From positions 1-64,000 of the forward strand of contig CAMDSH010000018.1 in the NCBI GenBank assembly GCA_945907045.1: a stretch of 64,000 bases of DNA, read 5' to 3'. Position 1 is the stretch's first letter. Every line of letters starts with the position of its first letter. This document shows, piece by piece, positions 33,401 to 41,900 of this stretch. Both the position numbers and the translations under genes were made by a program. The DNA is from Rhizobium sp. Q54. GTDB lineage: Bacteria; Pseudomonadota; Alphaproteobacteria; Rhizobiales; Xanthobacteraceae. A model generated the notes under the pieces. That model was not told the DNA's origin and ran no database searches. It worked only from the letters and a program-made list of their open reading frames with translations.

Positions 33401-34194
33401 CCGAAGGCGTGCGCCGGCTGAAATCCTACCAGAGCATCGCCTACGCGCGGCTCTATCTCGACCGTCTCATTCCTGTTCGCGATGCTGACACGCGCGCGAA
33501 CATGGACGGCAAGCTGCTGCGCGAAGTTGCCCGCCAACTCGCCGTGCGCATGTCGTTCGAGGACGTGGTCCGCGTCGCCGAGGCGAAGATCGCGCCCGAA
33601 CGTTTCCGCCGCATCGCCAGCGAGGAATTACGCGCGGGTGCGGACGAGCCTTACATCGTTTACGATTTCCTCAAGCCCGGCATCGAGGAAATGTGCCAGC
33701 TGCTCCCGGGTTTTCTGGCGCGGCCGATCTTGCGCGTATCGCAACGCCGTGGCTGGCTGGGGAAATTCTATCTCGGCATGGAGGTCAACTCGACGTCGAT
33801 CTCCGGTTACTTGCGCTTCTTCATGCTCGCCAAACTCAAACGCCTCCGTCCGTTCGGCCACCGTTACACCGAAGAGCAGACGGCGATCACGTCGTGGCTC
33901 GATCTCATCGCGCAGGCGGCGAAAATGTCGGGCGATCTCGCGCTCGAAGTCACCGAGTGCGCCCGGCTGATCAAGGGCTACGGCGATACGCATGCGCGCG
34001 GCAGCTCAAACTACCGCATTATCGAGGCGCGCGTCATTCGTCCGATCCTGATGGGACGCATCCCATCGCAGCAGGGCGCGGATGCCGTCGCCAGCGCGCG
34101 CACGGCGGCACTGGTCGATCCCGAAGGCGAAGGCCTCACCCGCTGCCTGGAGGCGATCGATCCGCAACCGGCCATGCGCATCGCGGCGGAGTGA
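30460..34194 (+). CDS. Fused indolepyruvate:ferredoxin oxidoreductase-like 2-oxoacid oxidoreductase
   Basis: 1244 residues; a single-chain fusion of the IorA and IorB functions. Residues about 1-400 resemble the alpha pyrimidine-binding domains. CTGCPERP near 412 and the TPP/Mg motif GDGGFWHNG (near 484) mark the TPP domain. ICTGDHSCMRLSGCPSLTIK (about 622) and SCVGCGLCGEVAHAAVLCPS (about 657) supply cysteines for [4Fe-4S] clusters. The gamma-type domain starts LLIAALGGEGGGV (about 741), and a C-terminal domain (about 960-1244) is the DUF6537 type. Such enzymes oxidatively decarboxylate arylpyruvates to aryl-acetyl-CoA. The reason for one in a hydroxycinnamate cluster is unclear. An operator-like site precedes it. 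Confidence 0.9.
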   Translation: MERSFKKEVQALKLGAGETFRGEGILAVTKALLQSGVSYVGGYQGAPVSHLLDVLVDAEDIMAELGVHLETCSNEASAAAMLGASINYPLRGAVTWKSIVGTNVAADALSNLSSPGVVGGAMIIIGEDYGEGASVIQERSYAYAMKSTMWLLDPRPDLPAIVNMVEKGFELSEATHAPVMLELRIRACHATGEFEAKDNRRATFSGLNRIEGPPRFQYARLAHPPLTFVQEKLKVSERIPAARAFIREHKLNEIIPGDISGVGIVVMGGLTNSVLRALSRLELADLFGASRIPILVLNVVYPLVPEEIREFCAGKSAVLIVEEGNPDYIEQAINVELRRADIQTRVIGKGPLPSAGEYTSDVLLNGLAAFFREARANGIDADDIAQRVQKMLGHQANAAKSLGPLPPRPPAFCTGCPERPVFSAIKLMQRELGPTHISTDIGCHSFATFAPFSLGNSILGYGMSLASAAAVGPNLDRRSIAIMGDGGFWHNGLITGVASNLFNKGDGVLIVIQNGYTSATGLQYMPSSLASRAGPAPGMDIEQTLRSMGVKWLRKVRTYGVAAMVKTLKEAMRTAERGLKVIIADGECQLARQRRVRAEDAEKLKRGERVVRARYGVDAEICTGDHSCMRLSGCPSLTIKPNPDPLRSDPVATVVESCVGCGLCGEVAHAAVLCPSFYRAELVRNPTWRDRALHRVRQRIIGWLGGTSAAAPDQESRPLPALPIEAVPIARNSPESTTAPLKLLIAALGGEGGGVLTNWIVEAASQLGYPVQSTSIPGVAQRTGATTYYIEIVPVTATQLGNRRPVLALTPGIGDIDIVVASELLEAGRTVASGFVTADRTLTIASTSRFYAMDEKIAMADGRFDQNSLSKAIVENSRESLLVDLDALARQSGAMINAVMLGAIAGSGRLPISVEAFEAAIREDGKAIDANLRGFRAGLNAARVKAPAAAAGDNKKPARTTVETLEAEIATMPAAARAIMTEGVRRLKSYQSIAYARLYLDRLIPVRDADTRANMDGKLLREVARQLAVRMSFEDVVRVAEAKIAPERFRRIASEELRAGADEPYIVYDFLKPGIEEMCQLLPGFLARPILRVSQRRGWLGKFYLGMEVNSTSISGYLRFFMLAKLKRLRPFGHRYTEEQTAITSWLDLIAQAAKMSGDLALEVTECARLIKGYGDTHARGSSNYRIIEARVIRPILMGRIPSQQGADAVASARTAALVDPEGEGLTRCLEAIDPQPAMRIAAE

Positions 34195-34215
34195 ACGCAG
34201 CCGCGCCGGCTGCGT
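34195..34215 (+). terminator. Hairpin directly after the oxidoreductase stop
   Basis: ACGCAGCCG (34195-34203) pairs perfectly with CGGCTGCGT (34207-34215) over a three-base loop, starting on the base after the TGA. There is no U-run behind it, so factor-independent termination is uncertain. It marks the 3' end of the hydroxycinnamate transcript, with 150 bases before the next start. Confidence 0.6.
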
Positions 34216-34365
34216 TGCAAGATAAATGCCCTAAACGCGCGTATCTGCGATGCTTTGCGGCATGGCTCCCGTATTGGCCCCCGGTATTGTCGGCTGCGGC
34301 CGCCTCGCGTAAGACTCGGCCCCAAGACAAACAAAAAATATAATGAATGTTGCAGGGAGGATGCT

Positions 34366-35343
34366 ATGCGCCAATCACCGAACTTTTTTCGTGCCGCAGC
34401 GGCGGTAATACTGTCCGCCGTTATCTGGTCCTTTGCCGCCGTGCCGGCTTTCGCCTGGCCCGAGCGGACCGTTCGATTCATCGTGCCGCTGGGTCCCGGC
34501 TCCGGCGTCGACATCACCGCGCGCCTGCTCGGCGACACGCTCTCGAAGAAGTGGGGTCAGGCGGTCGTGATCGAGAACCGGCCCGGCGGCGATGGCATCA
34601 TCGCCATCACCGGCTTCATCTCCGCCAACGACGATCACGTGCTGCTGTTCACGCCGACCGGCGCGTTCTCCTCGCATCCTTATACGCAGGAGAAGATGCC
34701 GTACGATCCGGCCGCGCTCACTCCGATCACGCGCGTCACCACCACCATCATCGGCTTCGCGGTTCCGGTCTCGACCGGCGTCAATTCGATGAAGGAGTTG
34801 CTCGACAAGGTGCGCGCGGAACCTGGCAAGCTGAACTGGGCCAGCGCGACGGCGGCGAACGAATTCGCGTTCCAGGGCTATCTGAAGGAAAACAAACTCG
34901 ACATGGTGAAGGTGCCGTACCGCGACACGGTGTCGGCGATCAATGACCTCGGCGAAGGCCGCATCCAGATGTATGTCGGCGCCTACGCGATCATGCGCCC
35001 GCAGATGCAAGCCGGCAAAGTCAAAGTGCTCGCCGTGACCAACCGCGACCGCGCCAAGGGCGCGCCCGACATCCCGACGGCGGCGCAAGCCGGATTCCCC
35101 AAGCTGCAGTTTGACGGGCTGGTTGGAATCTTCGGGCCTGCAAAGATGCCGGTCGCCGTGCGCGCGCAGATCGCGGCGGACGCCAGGCAGGCGCTTGCCG
35201 ACCCCGCCATCGCAGAGAAGCTGACTGCAACCGGGCAGAACATCAGCCCCGGCACCGCGGCCGAATTCGCCGCGGCGCAAAAGGCACAGACCGATCAGAT
35301 CGACGGCGTGGCAAAGTTACTGGGTCTCAAGAGGGCGCAGTAA
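34366..35343 (+). CDS. Bug-family (TctC-like) periplasmic substrate-binding protein
   Basis: 325 residues from the ATG at 34366, preceded by GGGAGG; the longer frame has no site. A -10-like TATAAT lies at 34339-34344. The signal peptide ends VPAFAWPERT. The mature protein has RTVRFIVPLGPGSGVDITAR and VVIENRPGGDGIIA, the signature of the tripartite tricarboxylate receptor family (Bug). No tctA or tctB membrane gene is nearby, so it is an orphan receptor, as is common in this family. It is followed by a strong hairpin, a TPP enzyme and an amidohydrolase in one transcription unit, which suggests it binds their substrate (an aromatic or dicarboxylic acid). Confidence 0.92.
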   Translation: MRQSPNFFRAAAAVILSAVIWSFAAVPAFAWPERTVRFIVPLGPGSGVDITARLLGDTLSKKWGQAVVIENRPGGDGIIAITGFISANDDHVLLFTPTGAFSSHPYTQEKMPYDPAALTPITRVTTTIIGFAVPVSTGVNSMKELLDKVRAEPGKLNWASATAANEFAFQGYLKENKLDMVKVPYRDTVSAINDLGEGRIQMYVGAYAIMRPQMQAGKVKVLAVTNRDRAKGAPDIPTAAQAGFPKLQFDGLVGIFGPAKMPVAVRAQIAADARQALADPAIAEKLTATGQNISPGTAAEFAAAQKAQTDQIDGVAKLLGLKRAQ

Positions 35344-35359
35344 ACTCGCAAACGAGACG

Positions 35360-35386
35360 CGCTCGCCCGGCTCGTCCGGGCGAGCG
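35360..35386 (+). other. Intercistronic hairpin after the Bug receptor gene
   Basis: CGCTCGCCCGG (35360-35370) pairs perfectly with CCGGGCGAGCG (35376-35386) across a five-base loop, 16 bases after the receptor stop and 10 before the TPP-enzyme start. No U-tract follows. It parallels the hairpins after dctP, the ABC receptors at 10441 and 45299. Confidence 0.7.
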
Positions 35387-35395
35387 AATGAAGGA

Positions 35396-37111
35396 ATGGC
35401 AATGGCCGTGCAAGCACCGCAATCCGCCGCGCGCGGGCCCATCGCCGCCGATGCGTTTTTACGCGCGCTCGCCGATCACGGCGCGGATTATTTCTTCGCC
35501 AATCCCGGCACCGACTTCCCGCCCATCGTCGAGGCCTTCACGCGCGCCGCCAAGACCAACGCCAAGGTGCCGCGTCCGGTTCTGGTGCCGCACGAAAATC
35601 TCGCGATGGCGATGGCGCACGGCGTTTATCTCATGACCGGGCGCGCGCAGGCGGTGATGGTGCACGTCAACGTCGGCACCGCGAACACCATCAACAACCT
35701 CACCAACATGAGCCGCGACCGCGCGCCGGTCATTCTCGCCGCCGGGCGCACGCCGATCACCGAGAAAGGCGCGTTCGGTTCGCGCAACCGGTCGATCCAC
35801 TGGGCGCAGGAAATGTTCGACCAGGCCGGCATGCTGCGCGAGCTGGTGAAATGGGATTATGAATTGCGCGTGCCGGGACAAATCACCGACGTGGTCTCGC
35901 GCGCGTTTGAGATTGCGATGACCAGCCCGCGCGGGCCGGTCTATCTGGTGCTGCCGCGCGAACCGTTGTCTGCGCCACTCAATGAGCCGCCAGCGCCGGT
36001 GAAGCCACGCGTACTTTCGGCGCCTGCGCACCCCGATCCGCGTGCAATCGCATCTTTGAGCGAATGGATCGCCGCCGCTGAACACCCGCTCATCATCACC
36101 GCTGCGCTTAACGCCGACGCGGTCGAGCCGCTCGGAAAATTGGCCGAACGCTGCGCCATTCCGGTGGTAACGCATAATCCGCGCACGCTGTGCCTGCCCT
36201 CAAGCCATCCCATGCATTTCGGCTTCGAGCCGGGCGCGCTGCTGGCGGAAGCCGATCTCGTCATCGTGCTGGAATCGGACGTGCCGTGGATTCCGAGCCT
36301 GCAACATCCGCCCGCCGGCTGCCGCACGGTTCACATCGGCGAGGATCCTTCGTTCTCGCGCTACCCGATGCGCAGTTTCCCGTGCGACCTCGCAATCACA
36401 TCGAGCGCCGCAGTCGCGCTCAACGAACTCAACCACGCGCTCGATCATCGCCTGCAAATGGCGGAGGCGCGCATCGCCGCGCGCCGGGCCCGGCTCACCG
36501 AGCGCATGCGCACCCGCCGCGCGCAACTCGCAAAGGATTCCGGCGCGGGCGAGCGCATTTCGCCGGCTTATCTGAGCCGCGCCATCGGCGAAGCTGTCGG
36601 CCCCGACGCGATCATCATCAACGAATATTCGCTGCGGCCCGATCATTGCGTGCGCGAAAAACCCGGTACGTTCTTCGCGCTCGGCCCTGCCGGCGGCCTT
36701 GGCTGGGGCCTTGGCGCTGCGCTCGGCGCAAAACTGGCGGCACCCGACAAGCTCATCGTCGCGACGCTCGGCGACGGCGCATATTTATTCTCTAATCCCA
36801 CCGTCGGGCATTGGACCGCGGAGAAGCACGGGCTGCCGATCCTCATCATCATCTTCAACAACAGCCGCTACGGCGCGGTGCGCAACGCCACGCTATCGAT
36901 GTTCAAGGAGGGCGCGTCAGGCGAAAACGACGGCCGCACGCTCGCCGATCTCGATCCGGCGCCGCCTTACGAAGTACTGGCGAAGGCGCAAGGCGCCCAT
37001 GCCGAGCGCGTCGAGCGGCCCGCCGATCTCCCCGCGGCGCTGCTGCGCGCGCGCGACGCCGTCGTCAACGACAAGAAACAAGCGCTCGTCAATGTCATCT
37101 GTCCCTACTGA
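35396..37111 (+). CDS. TPP-dependent enzyme (acetolactate synthase/benzoylformate decarboxylase-like)
   Basis: 571 residues with the three-domain TPP-enzyme architecture. The cofactor-activating glutamate is in VPHENLAMAMAHG (near residue 66). The Mg/TPP motif starts GDGAYLFSNP and ends FNN (about 459-488). FAD-binding and regulatory features of true acetolactate synthase are not obvious. Decarboxylation of a 2-oxoacid (benzoylformate-decarboxylase style) or ligation of two 2-oxoacids are both possible. The second ATG (35402) is better spaced from GAAGGA. It sits between a Bug receptor and an ACMSD-like amidohydrolase gene (18 bases downstream). I cannot name the substrate. Confidence 0.83.
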   Translation: MAMAVQAPQSAARGPIAADAFLRALADHGADYFFANPGTDFPPIVEAFTRAAKTNAKVPRPVLVPHENLAMAMAHGVYLMTGRAQAVMVHVNVGTANTINNLTNMSRDRAPVILAAGRTPITEKGAFGSRNRSIHWAQEMFDQAGMLRELVKWDYELRVPGQITDVVSRAFEIAMTSPRGPVYLVLPREPLSAPLNEPPAPVKPRVLSAPAHPDPRAIASLSEWIAAAEHPLIITAALNADAVEPLGKLAERCAIPVVTHNPRTLCLPSSHPMHFGFEPGALLAEADLVIVLESDVPWIPSLQHPPAGCRTVHIGEDPSFSRYPMRSFPCDLAITSSAAVALNELNHALDHRLQMAEARIAARRARLTERMRTRRAQLAKDSGAGERISPAYLSRAIGEAVGPDAIIINEYSLRPDHCVREKPGTFFALGPAGGLGWGLGAALGAKLAAPDKLIVATLGDGAYLFSNPTVGHWTAEKHGLPILIIIFNNSRYGAVRNATLSMFKEGASGENDGRTLADLDPAPPYEVLAKAQGAHAERVERPADLPAALLRARDAVVNDKKQALVNVICPY

Positions 37112-37129
37112 GAAGAGAGGCTAAGTAAA

Positions 37130-38140
37130 ATGCGGATCGACGCGTACACTCACTTCATCCCGAAAAAATTCTTCGAAAAGATCGTCGAGAGCGGTCATGC
37201 CGACATCGGCAAGCGGGTGCGCGAGGTTCCGTGCATTCACGACCTCGACATCCGCTGCAAGATCGTTGATTCGTTTCCCGATTACGCGCAAATCCTCTCC
37301 TATCCGATGCCGCCGCTCGAACTCATGACCAAGGGCGCGCAGCTCGATGAATACGCCAAGCTGATCAACGACGGCTTCGTTGAAATCTGCGCGAAGAATC
37401 CTACGCAATTTCCCGGTTGGGTGGCACAGACATCGCTCGCCGCGCCCGACGCCGGCGTGCGCGAAGCTGAGCGCGCGATCAAGAACGGCGCGCTCGGCGT
37501 GCAGATTTACACCAACATCGCCGGCAAGCCGCTCGACGAGCCGGAGTTCGAGCCGTTCTTCGCCGCCATGAACAAACTCGGCAAGCCGATCTGGATGCAT
37601 CCGGCGCGCGCGGCGACTTTCCCCGATTACGTCACCGAAAAGAAATCGAAATATGAAATCTGGTGGACGCTCGGCTGGTCGTACGAAACCGCCGCCGCTA
37701 TGTCGCGGCTGGTGTTCTCGAAAACTCTCGACAAGTATCCGAACCTGAAAATCATTACGCACCATTTCGGCGGCATCGTGCCGATGCTGGAGGGGCGCAT
37801 CGGCCCCGGCTGGGACCAGCTCGGTGCGCGCACTTCGGACGAGGATTTGAGTCTTGTTCGCAAGAGCCTGAAAAAACGCCCGCTGGATTACTTCAAGCAC
37901 GACTTCTACGCCGACACCGCCGTGTTCGGCGGCCAGCCGGCCACCGTGTGCGGCATGTCGTTCTACGACATGGACAAGATCCTGTTTGCCTCCGACTGCC
38001 CGTTCGACCCGGAAAAAGGCACGATGTACATCCGCGAGACGTTGAAGATTCTCGACGGACTCAATCTGTCAAAGGCGGACAGCGACAAGATTTTCCACGG
38101 CAACCTCGAAAAACTCACCGGCGTTAAGTTTGTGAAGTAG
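37130..38140 (+). CDS. ACMSD-like amidohydrolase-family (decarboxylase-type) protein
   Basis: 336 residues of the amidohydrolase-2 superfamily, which includes aminocarboxymuconate-semialdehyde decarboxylase (ACMSD) and gamma-resorcylate decarboxylase. The metal-binding elements are IWMHPARA (His, near 160), ITHHFGGIVP (His, near 205) and FASDCPFDPE (Asp, near 285). The N-terminal DxHxH is replaced by DAYTH, so the first His ligand is a tyrosine. The reaction in this family is non-oxidative decarboxylation or hydrolysis of a carboxylated ring or semialdehyde. It shares an operon with a TPP enzyme and Bug receptor. A substrate cannot be given. Confidence 0.85.
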   Translation: MRIDAYTHFIPKKFFEKIVESGHADIGKRVREVPCIHDLDIRCKIVDSFPDYAQILSYPMPPLELMTKGAQLDEYAKLINDGFVEICAKNPTQFPGWVAQTSLAAPDAGVREAERAIKNGALGVQIYTNIAGKPLDEPEFEPFFAAMNKLGKPIWMHPARAATFPDYVTEKKSKYEIWWTLGWSYETAAAMSRLVFSKTLDKYPNLKIITHHFGGIVPMLEGRIGPGWDQLGARTSDEDLSLVRKSLKKRPLDYFKHDFYADTAVFGGQPATVCGMSFYDMDKILFASDCPFDPEKGTMYIRETLKILDGLNLSKADSDKIFHGNLEKLTGVKFVK

Positions 38141-38235
38141 CAGGCCGATTTCGCCTGACTCCGGGAAGCGGTCGCTGTGGGTTACTTCCGCTCCCGGCAT
38201 GAAAGCCCGCGCGCCATCTGCTAGCCTCGCGGCCC

Positions 38236-40965
38236 ATGGAAGCCGCGCTCCCGCTGCAGCCCGAACCGGATTCCGGCCCGCCCGCCGAGGCGAGCCGCAC
38301 GACTCCGGTCATGGAGCAGTTCATCGAGATCAAGGCCGCCAATCCGGATTGCCTGCTGTTCTACCGGATGGGCGATTTCTACGAACTGTTCTTCGATGAC
38401 GCGGAAGTGGCGAGCCGCGCGCTCGGCATCGTGCTCACCAAACGCGGCAAACATCAGGGCCGTGACATTCCGATGTGCGGCGTGCCGGTCGTGCGCGCCG
38501 ACGAATATCTGCACAAACTGATCGCGCTCGGCCATCGTGTCGCGGTCTGCGAGCAGCTGGAAGACCCGGCGGAAGCGAAAAAGCGCGGAGCCAAAAGCGT
38601 CGTGCGCCGCGATGTCGTGCGCCTCGTCACGCCCGGCACATTGACCGAAGATACGCTGCTCGACCCTACTCGCAATAACTTCCTGCTCGCGCTCGCTCGC
38701 TCGCGCGCGTCCTCGGCCGACGCGCCTGACAGTTTCGGCCTCGCCTGGATCGATATTTCCACCGGCGAATTCCGCATCGCGGAATGCAGCCGCGCTTTGC
38801 TCGCTGCTGAAATTGCGCGGCTGGAGCCGGGCGAAATCATCGTCTCCGACGCGCTTTATGGCGATGTTGAACTCGCGCCGTATTTCCGCTCGCTGCCCGC
38901 CGTGACGCCGCTCACGCGCGATGTGTTCGACGGCGCCACCGCCGAGCGCAGGCTGGCGTCCTTCTTCGCGGTCGCGACCAGCGAAGCCTTCGGTATGCTT
39001 TCGCGGCTGAAAATCGCCGCTGCGGCGGCTTGCGTGACTTATGTCGAGCGCACGCAACTCGGAAAGCGCCCGCCTCTATCGCCGCCGGTGCGCGAGAAGG
39101 CCGGCGCCAGCATGGCGATCGACCAGGCGACGCGCAGCAATCTCGAACTCATGCGCACGCTGAGCGGCGAGCGGAAGGGTTCGCTGCTCGCCGCCATCGA
39201 CCGCACGACGACTTCCGCCGGTTCGCGTCTCCTTGCACAGCGTCTTGCCGCGCCGCTTACCGATCCCGCAGCGATTGCCCGGCGGCTCGATGCGGTCGCC
39301 GCCTTCGCCAACGACGCCACCGCGCGCATCGATGCGCGGGCACGGTTGCAGAAAACGCCCGATCTCGTGCGTGCGCTTTCCCGGCTGGCAGTCGGGCGCG
39401 GCGGACCGCGCGATCTTGCCGCTATTCGCGATGGGCTTAACGCAGCCGCCGATCTCGCCAAAGCGCTCAAATCGCTGCACGAGACCGCCGACGAAATCAC
39501 GCAAGCCGCGAGCGCTTGCCGCAAGCCTGATGCCGCTCTGAGCAACGAGCTTGCCAATGCGCTCGGCGATGAACTCCCGCTGTTCAAGCGCGACGGCGGT
39601 TTCGTGCGCGCAGGCTATGAACCCGCGCTCGACGAGGCGCGTGGCTTGCGCGACGAGTCGCGCCGCGTCGTCGCCGCGCTGCAGTCGCGTTACGCCGACG
39701 AGACCGGAATCCGCGCGCTGAAAATCCGGCACAACAACGTGCTCGGTTATTTCGTCGAGGTGACCGCGCAGCACGGCGAAAAGCTGATGGCAGCGCCGCT
39801 CAACGCCACCTTCATCCACCGCCAGACGCTCGCCGGGCAAGTGCGCTTCACCTCGACCGAACTCGGTGCGCTGGAATCGAAGATCGCCAGCGCCGCCGAC
39901 CGCGCGCTCGGGCTGGAACTGGAGATTTTCGAGCGGCTAGCCGCGCGCGTAATCGCTGCGACCGAACCGATCAAGCAAACCGCCGACGCGCTCGCCGTGC
40001 TCGATGTGGCGTCGGCGCTGGCGATGCTCGCCGTCGAGCGCGATTACGTGCGGCCCGAAATCGACGGGTCGCTCAATTTCAATATTCAGGGCGGACGCCA
40101 CCCTGTGGTCGAGCAGGCGCTGGCGCGCGACGGCGGACCGTTCGTCGCCAACGATTGCAATTTGTCTCCGCCCGGCGGCGCGGACGCCGGAACCATCTGG
40201 CTCATCACCGGCCCCAACATGGCGGGCAAATCGACCTTCCTGCGGCAGAACGCGCTGATCGCGATCCTCGCGCAGATGGGGAGTTTCGTCCCCGCGCGAG
40301 CGGCGCACATCGGCGTCATCGACCGGCTGTTCTCGCGTGTCGGCGCGGCGGACGATCTCGCGCGCGGCCGCTCGACCTTCATGGTCGAGATGGTGGAGAC
40401 AGCGGCGATCCTCAATCAGGCGACCGAACGCTCGCTCGTCATCCTCGACGAAATCGGCCGCGGCACGTCAACCTTCGACGGGCTTTCGATTGCGTGGGCG
40501 GCGGTGGAGCATCTGCATGCCGGCAATCGCAGCCGCGCGTTGTTCGCGACGCACTTCCACGAACTCACGGCGCTATCGGCGAAGCTTGAGCGGCTGCACA
40601 ACGCGACGGTACGCGTGAAGGAATGGCAGGGCGACGTGGTGTTCCTGCACGAGGTCGTGCCCGGCGCCGCCGACCGCTCCTACGGCATTCAGGTCGCGAA
40701 GCTCGCCGGTCTGCCGCCGAGCGTGATCGAGCGCGCCAAGCTGGTGCTTGCCAAACTGGAATCAGAAAACCGCGCCACGCCGCGCGGATTCGACGATCTG
40801 CCGCTGTTCGCCGCACCATCGCGTGCTGCGCCCACTCCGCAGGATTCCGCACTGGAAAAATTCGTCGTTGCGTTAGCCGCCATCAATCCGGACGAAATGT
40901 CGCCGCGAGAAGCAATGGACGCGCTTTACGCTTTGAAAGCAAAACTCGGCGGCATTAAAAACTGA
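38236..40965 (+). CDS. mutS: DNA mismatch repair protein MutS
   Basis: 909 residues, usual for alphaproteobacterial MutS. Domain I holds the mismatch-reading Phe-x-Glu ([11 protein letters not shown], near residue 45). The ATPase domain has Walker [14 protein letters not shown] (near 657), the signature and Walker [16 protein letters not shown] (near 737) and the ThFHEL motif [11 protein letters not shown]. The C-terminal helix-turn-helix dimerisation part ends ALYALKAKL. Recognises base mismatches and recruits MutL. The start at 38236 is 95 bases from the amidohydrolase; the intervening region has a weak GC stem but no U-tract. In many Rhizobiales it neighbours glnD; here that gene is 5.6 kb further. 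Confidence 0.98.
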   Translation: MEAALPLQPEPDSGPPAEASRTTPVMEQFIEIKAANPDCLLFYRMGDFYELFFDDAEVASRALGIVLTKRGKHQGRDIPMCGVPVVRADEYLHKLIALGHRVAVCEQLEDPAEAKKRGAKSVVRRDVVRLVTPGTLTEDTLLDPTRNNFLLALARSRASSADAPDSFGLAWIDISTGEFRIAECSRALLAAEIARLEPGEIIVSDALYGDVELAPYFRSLPAVTPLTRDVFDGATAERRLASFFAVATSEAFGMLSRLKIAAAAACVTYVERTQLGKRPPLSPPVREKAGASMAIDQATRSNLELMRTLSGERKGSLLAAIDRTTTSAGSRLLAQRLAAPLTDPAAIARRLDAVAAFANDATARIDARARLQKTPDLVRALSRLAVGRGGPRDLAAIRDGLNAAADLAKALKSLHETADEITQAASACRKPDAALSNELANALGDELPLFKRDGGFVRAGYEPALDEARGLRDESRRVVAALQSRYADETGIRALKIRHNNVLGYFVEVTAQHGEKLMAAPLNATFIHRQTLAGQVRFTSTELGALESKIASAADRALGLELEIFERLAARVIAATEPIKQTADALAVLDVASALAMLAVERDYVRPEIDGSLNFNIQGGRHPVVEQALARDGGPFVANDCNLSPPGGADAGTIWLITGPNMAGKSTFLRQNALIAILAQMGSFVPARAAHIGVIDRLFSRVGAADDLARGRSTFMVEMVETAAILNQATERSLVILDEIGRGTSTFDGLSIAWAAVEHLHAGNRSRALFATHFHELTALSAKLERLHNATVRVKEWQGDVVFLHEVVPGAADRSYGIQVAKLAGLPPSVIERAKLVLAKLESENRATPRGFDDLPLFAAPSRAAPTPQDSALEKFVVALAAINPDEMSPREAMDALYALKAKLGGIKN

Positions 40966-40981
40966 TCGCACCGGCAAGTTC

Positions 40982-41776
40982 TTAGACTGGAATGCCGCGC
41001 TTGCGCGCGAGCAGCACAGCCAAGCTCCAACCGACCGAGACGGCGAGCGCGATGGGGAGCGCGATTGCGGGCCCCAGCGGAATCGCCGTCAAATGCAACG
41101 TGGCAAGCGCGCAGCCGAAACCGACCAGGCCGAGCACCGTGTTGGCCAGCACCGCAGCCGCGGCTTTTCCGCCGACGCGCCGGTGCAGAATGACGATGAT
41201 GCTGCTGAGCACGATCGGGAACACCGCCAGCACGCCGGTTCCCGCCGGGCCGATGCGGAAACTCAACGCGACGACGGACGCAACCAGCAGCGCGACCGAC
41301 AATGCGCGCAGCACCTTGTCGTACCAGTAACCGGGCATGCGCGGGACTGGCGCATTGCGTAAGGGCCGCGCGATGAACAGGCAGACCGGAAACACGACGA
41401 CGCTCAGCAGCAATGCTGGGGTGAATGTCCATTGCAGCGATTGCAGAAACGACGCGAGGACGATCCAGATCGCGAAGGCGGCGCCGAGGCTGATCGATAA
41501 TCCGAAGCGCTGTGCCAACAGCGCGTAAGTGAGCGCGAAGACCGCAATGGCGGGATTGGTGACGAAACTTATCAGCGCGCTGTTGGCGATGAACGCCGCG
41601 TCGTGATCGAGCGCAAGGAAGACGTAAACCGGACCTGCCGCTATCGGCAGCGTCGCCACCAGTCCGCCAACCAGCGGCCCCGCGCGCTCGGCGGTGATCG
41701 TCGCCGCCAGCACGAAGGCGGCGGTGATCGCCATTTTCGAGATCAGAGAGAGCCAGAAAAGAATTTCAGGGGGCAT
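40982..41776 (-). CDS. Integral membrane protein of unknown function
   Basis: 264 residues with about eight hydrophobic helices (for example starting SKMAITAAFVLAATITAERA at residue 12 and FALTYALLAQRFGLSISLGAAF near 85). No family signature or substrate motif is visible to me. The real start is the ATG at 41776; a longer frame opens inside a dispersed repeat (the MAGLVPAIS artefact) and should be discarded. The 15 bases between repeat and ATG hold no good ribosome-binding site. It is cotranscribed downstream of the OsmC gene on the minus strand. Confidence 0.75.
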   Translation of the reverse strand: MPPEILFWLSLISKMAITAAFVLAATITAERAGPLVGGLVATLPIAAGPVYVFLALDHDAAFIANSALISFVTNPAIAVFALTYALLAQRFGLSISLGAAFAIWIVLASFLQSLQWTFTPALLLSVVVFPVCLFIARPLRNAPVPRMPGYWYDKVLRALSVALLVASVVALSFRIGPAGTGVLAVFPIVLSSIIVILHRRVGGKAAAAVLANTVLGLVGFGCALATLHLTAIPLGPAIALPIALAVSVGWSLAVLLARKRGIPV

Positions 41777-41791
41777 AGAAATTTTTCTGAT

Positions 41792-41881
41792 GTCATCGCC
41801 GGGCTTGTCCCGGCGATCCCTGCAAGGAGAGCAAGGCCTTGCCTTCCTAAGCGAGATGGCCGGGACAAGCCCGGCCATGAC
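41792..41881. repeat. MAGLVPAIS-type dispersed repeat, copy 1
   Basis: A 90-base element with near-perfect terminal inverted repeats: the left end starts GTCATCGCCGGGCTTGTC, the right end is its mirror (GGCCGGGACAAGCCCGGCC then ATGAC), and each end is also self-complementary. The inner CCTAAGCGAGATGG is identical in the second copy at 61457-61545. It generates the well-known spurious N-terminus MAGLVPAIS when translated. It lies between osmC-like and the membrane protein gene. Confidence 0.85.
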
Positions 41882-41900
41882 GGCGATATTATATTGCGGT

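Noticed and set aside
30688-33537. Open frame of 949 codons antisense to the oxidoreductase gene
   Set aside because: A GC-rich codon-shadow: its composition is Arg/Ala/Asp-rich without a ribosome-binding site or recognisable domain, while the sense frame has clear TPP and Fe-S motifs.
34195-34365. Riboswitch in the leader of the Bug receptor gene
   Set aside because: Only a short hairpin and a -10-like TATAAT are seen; no conserved aptamer pattern.
40982-41878. Membrane protein with N-terminus MAGLVPAIS
   Set aside because: This N-terminus is the dispersed repeat translated; the true ATG is at 41776.
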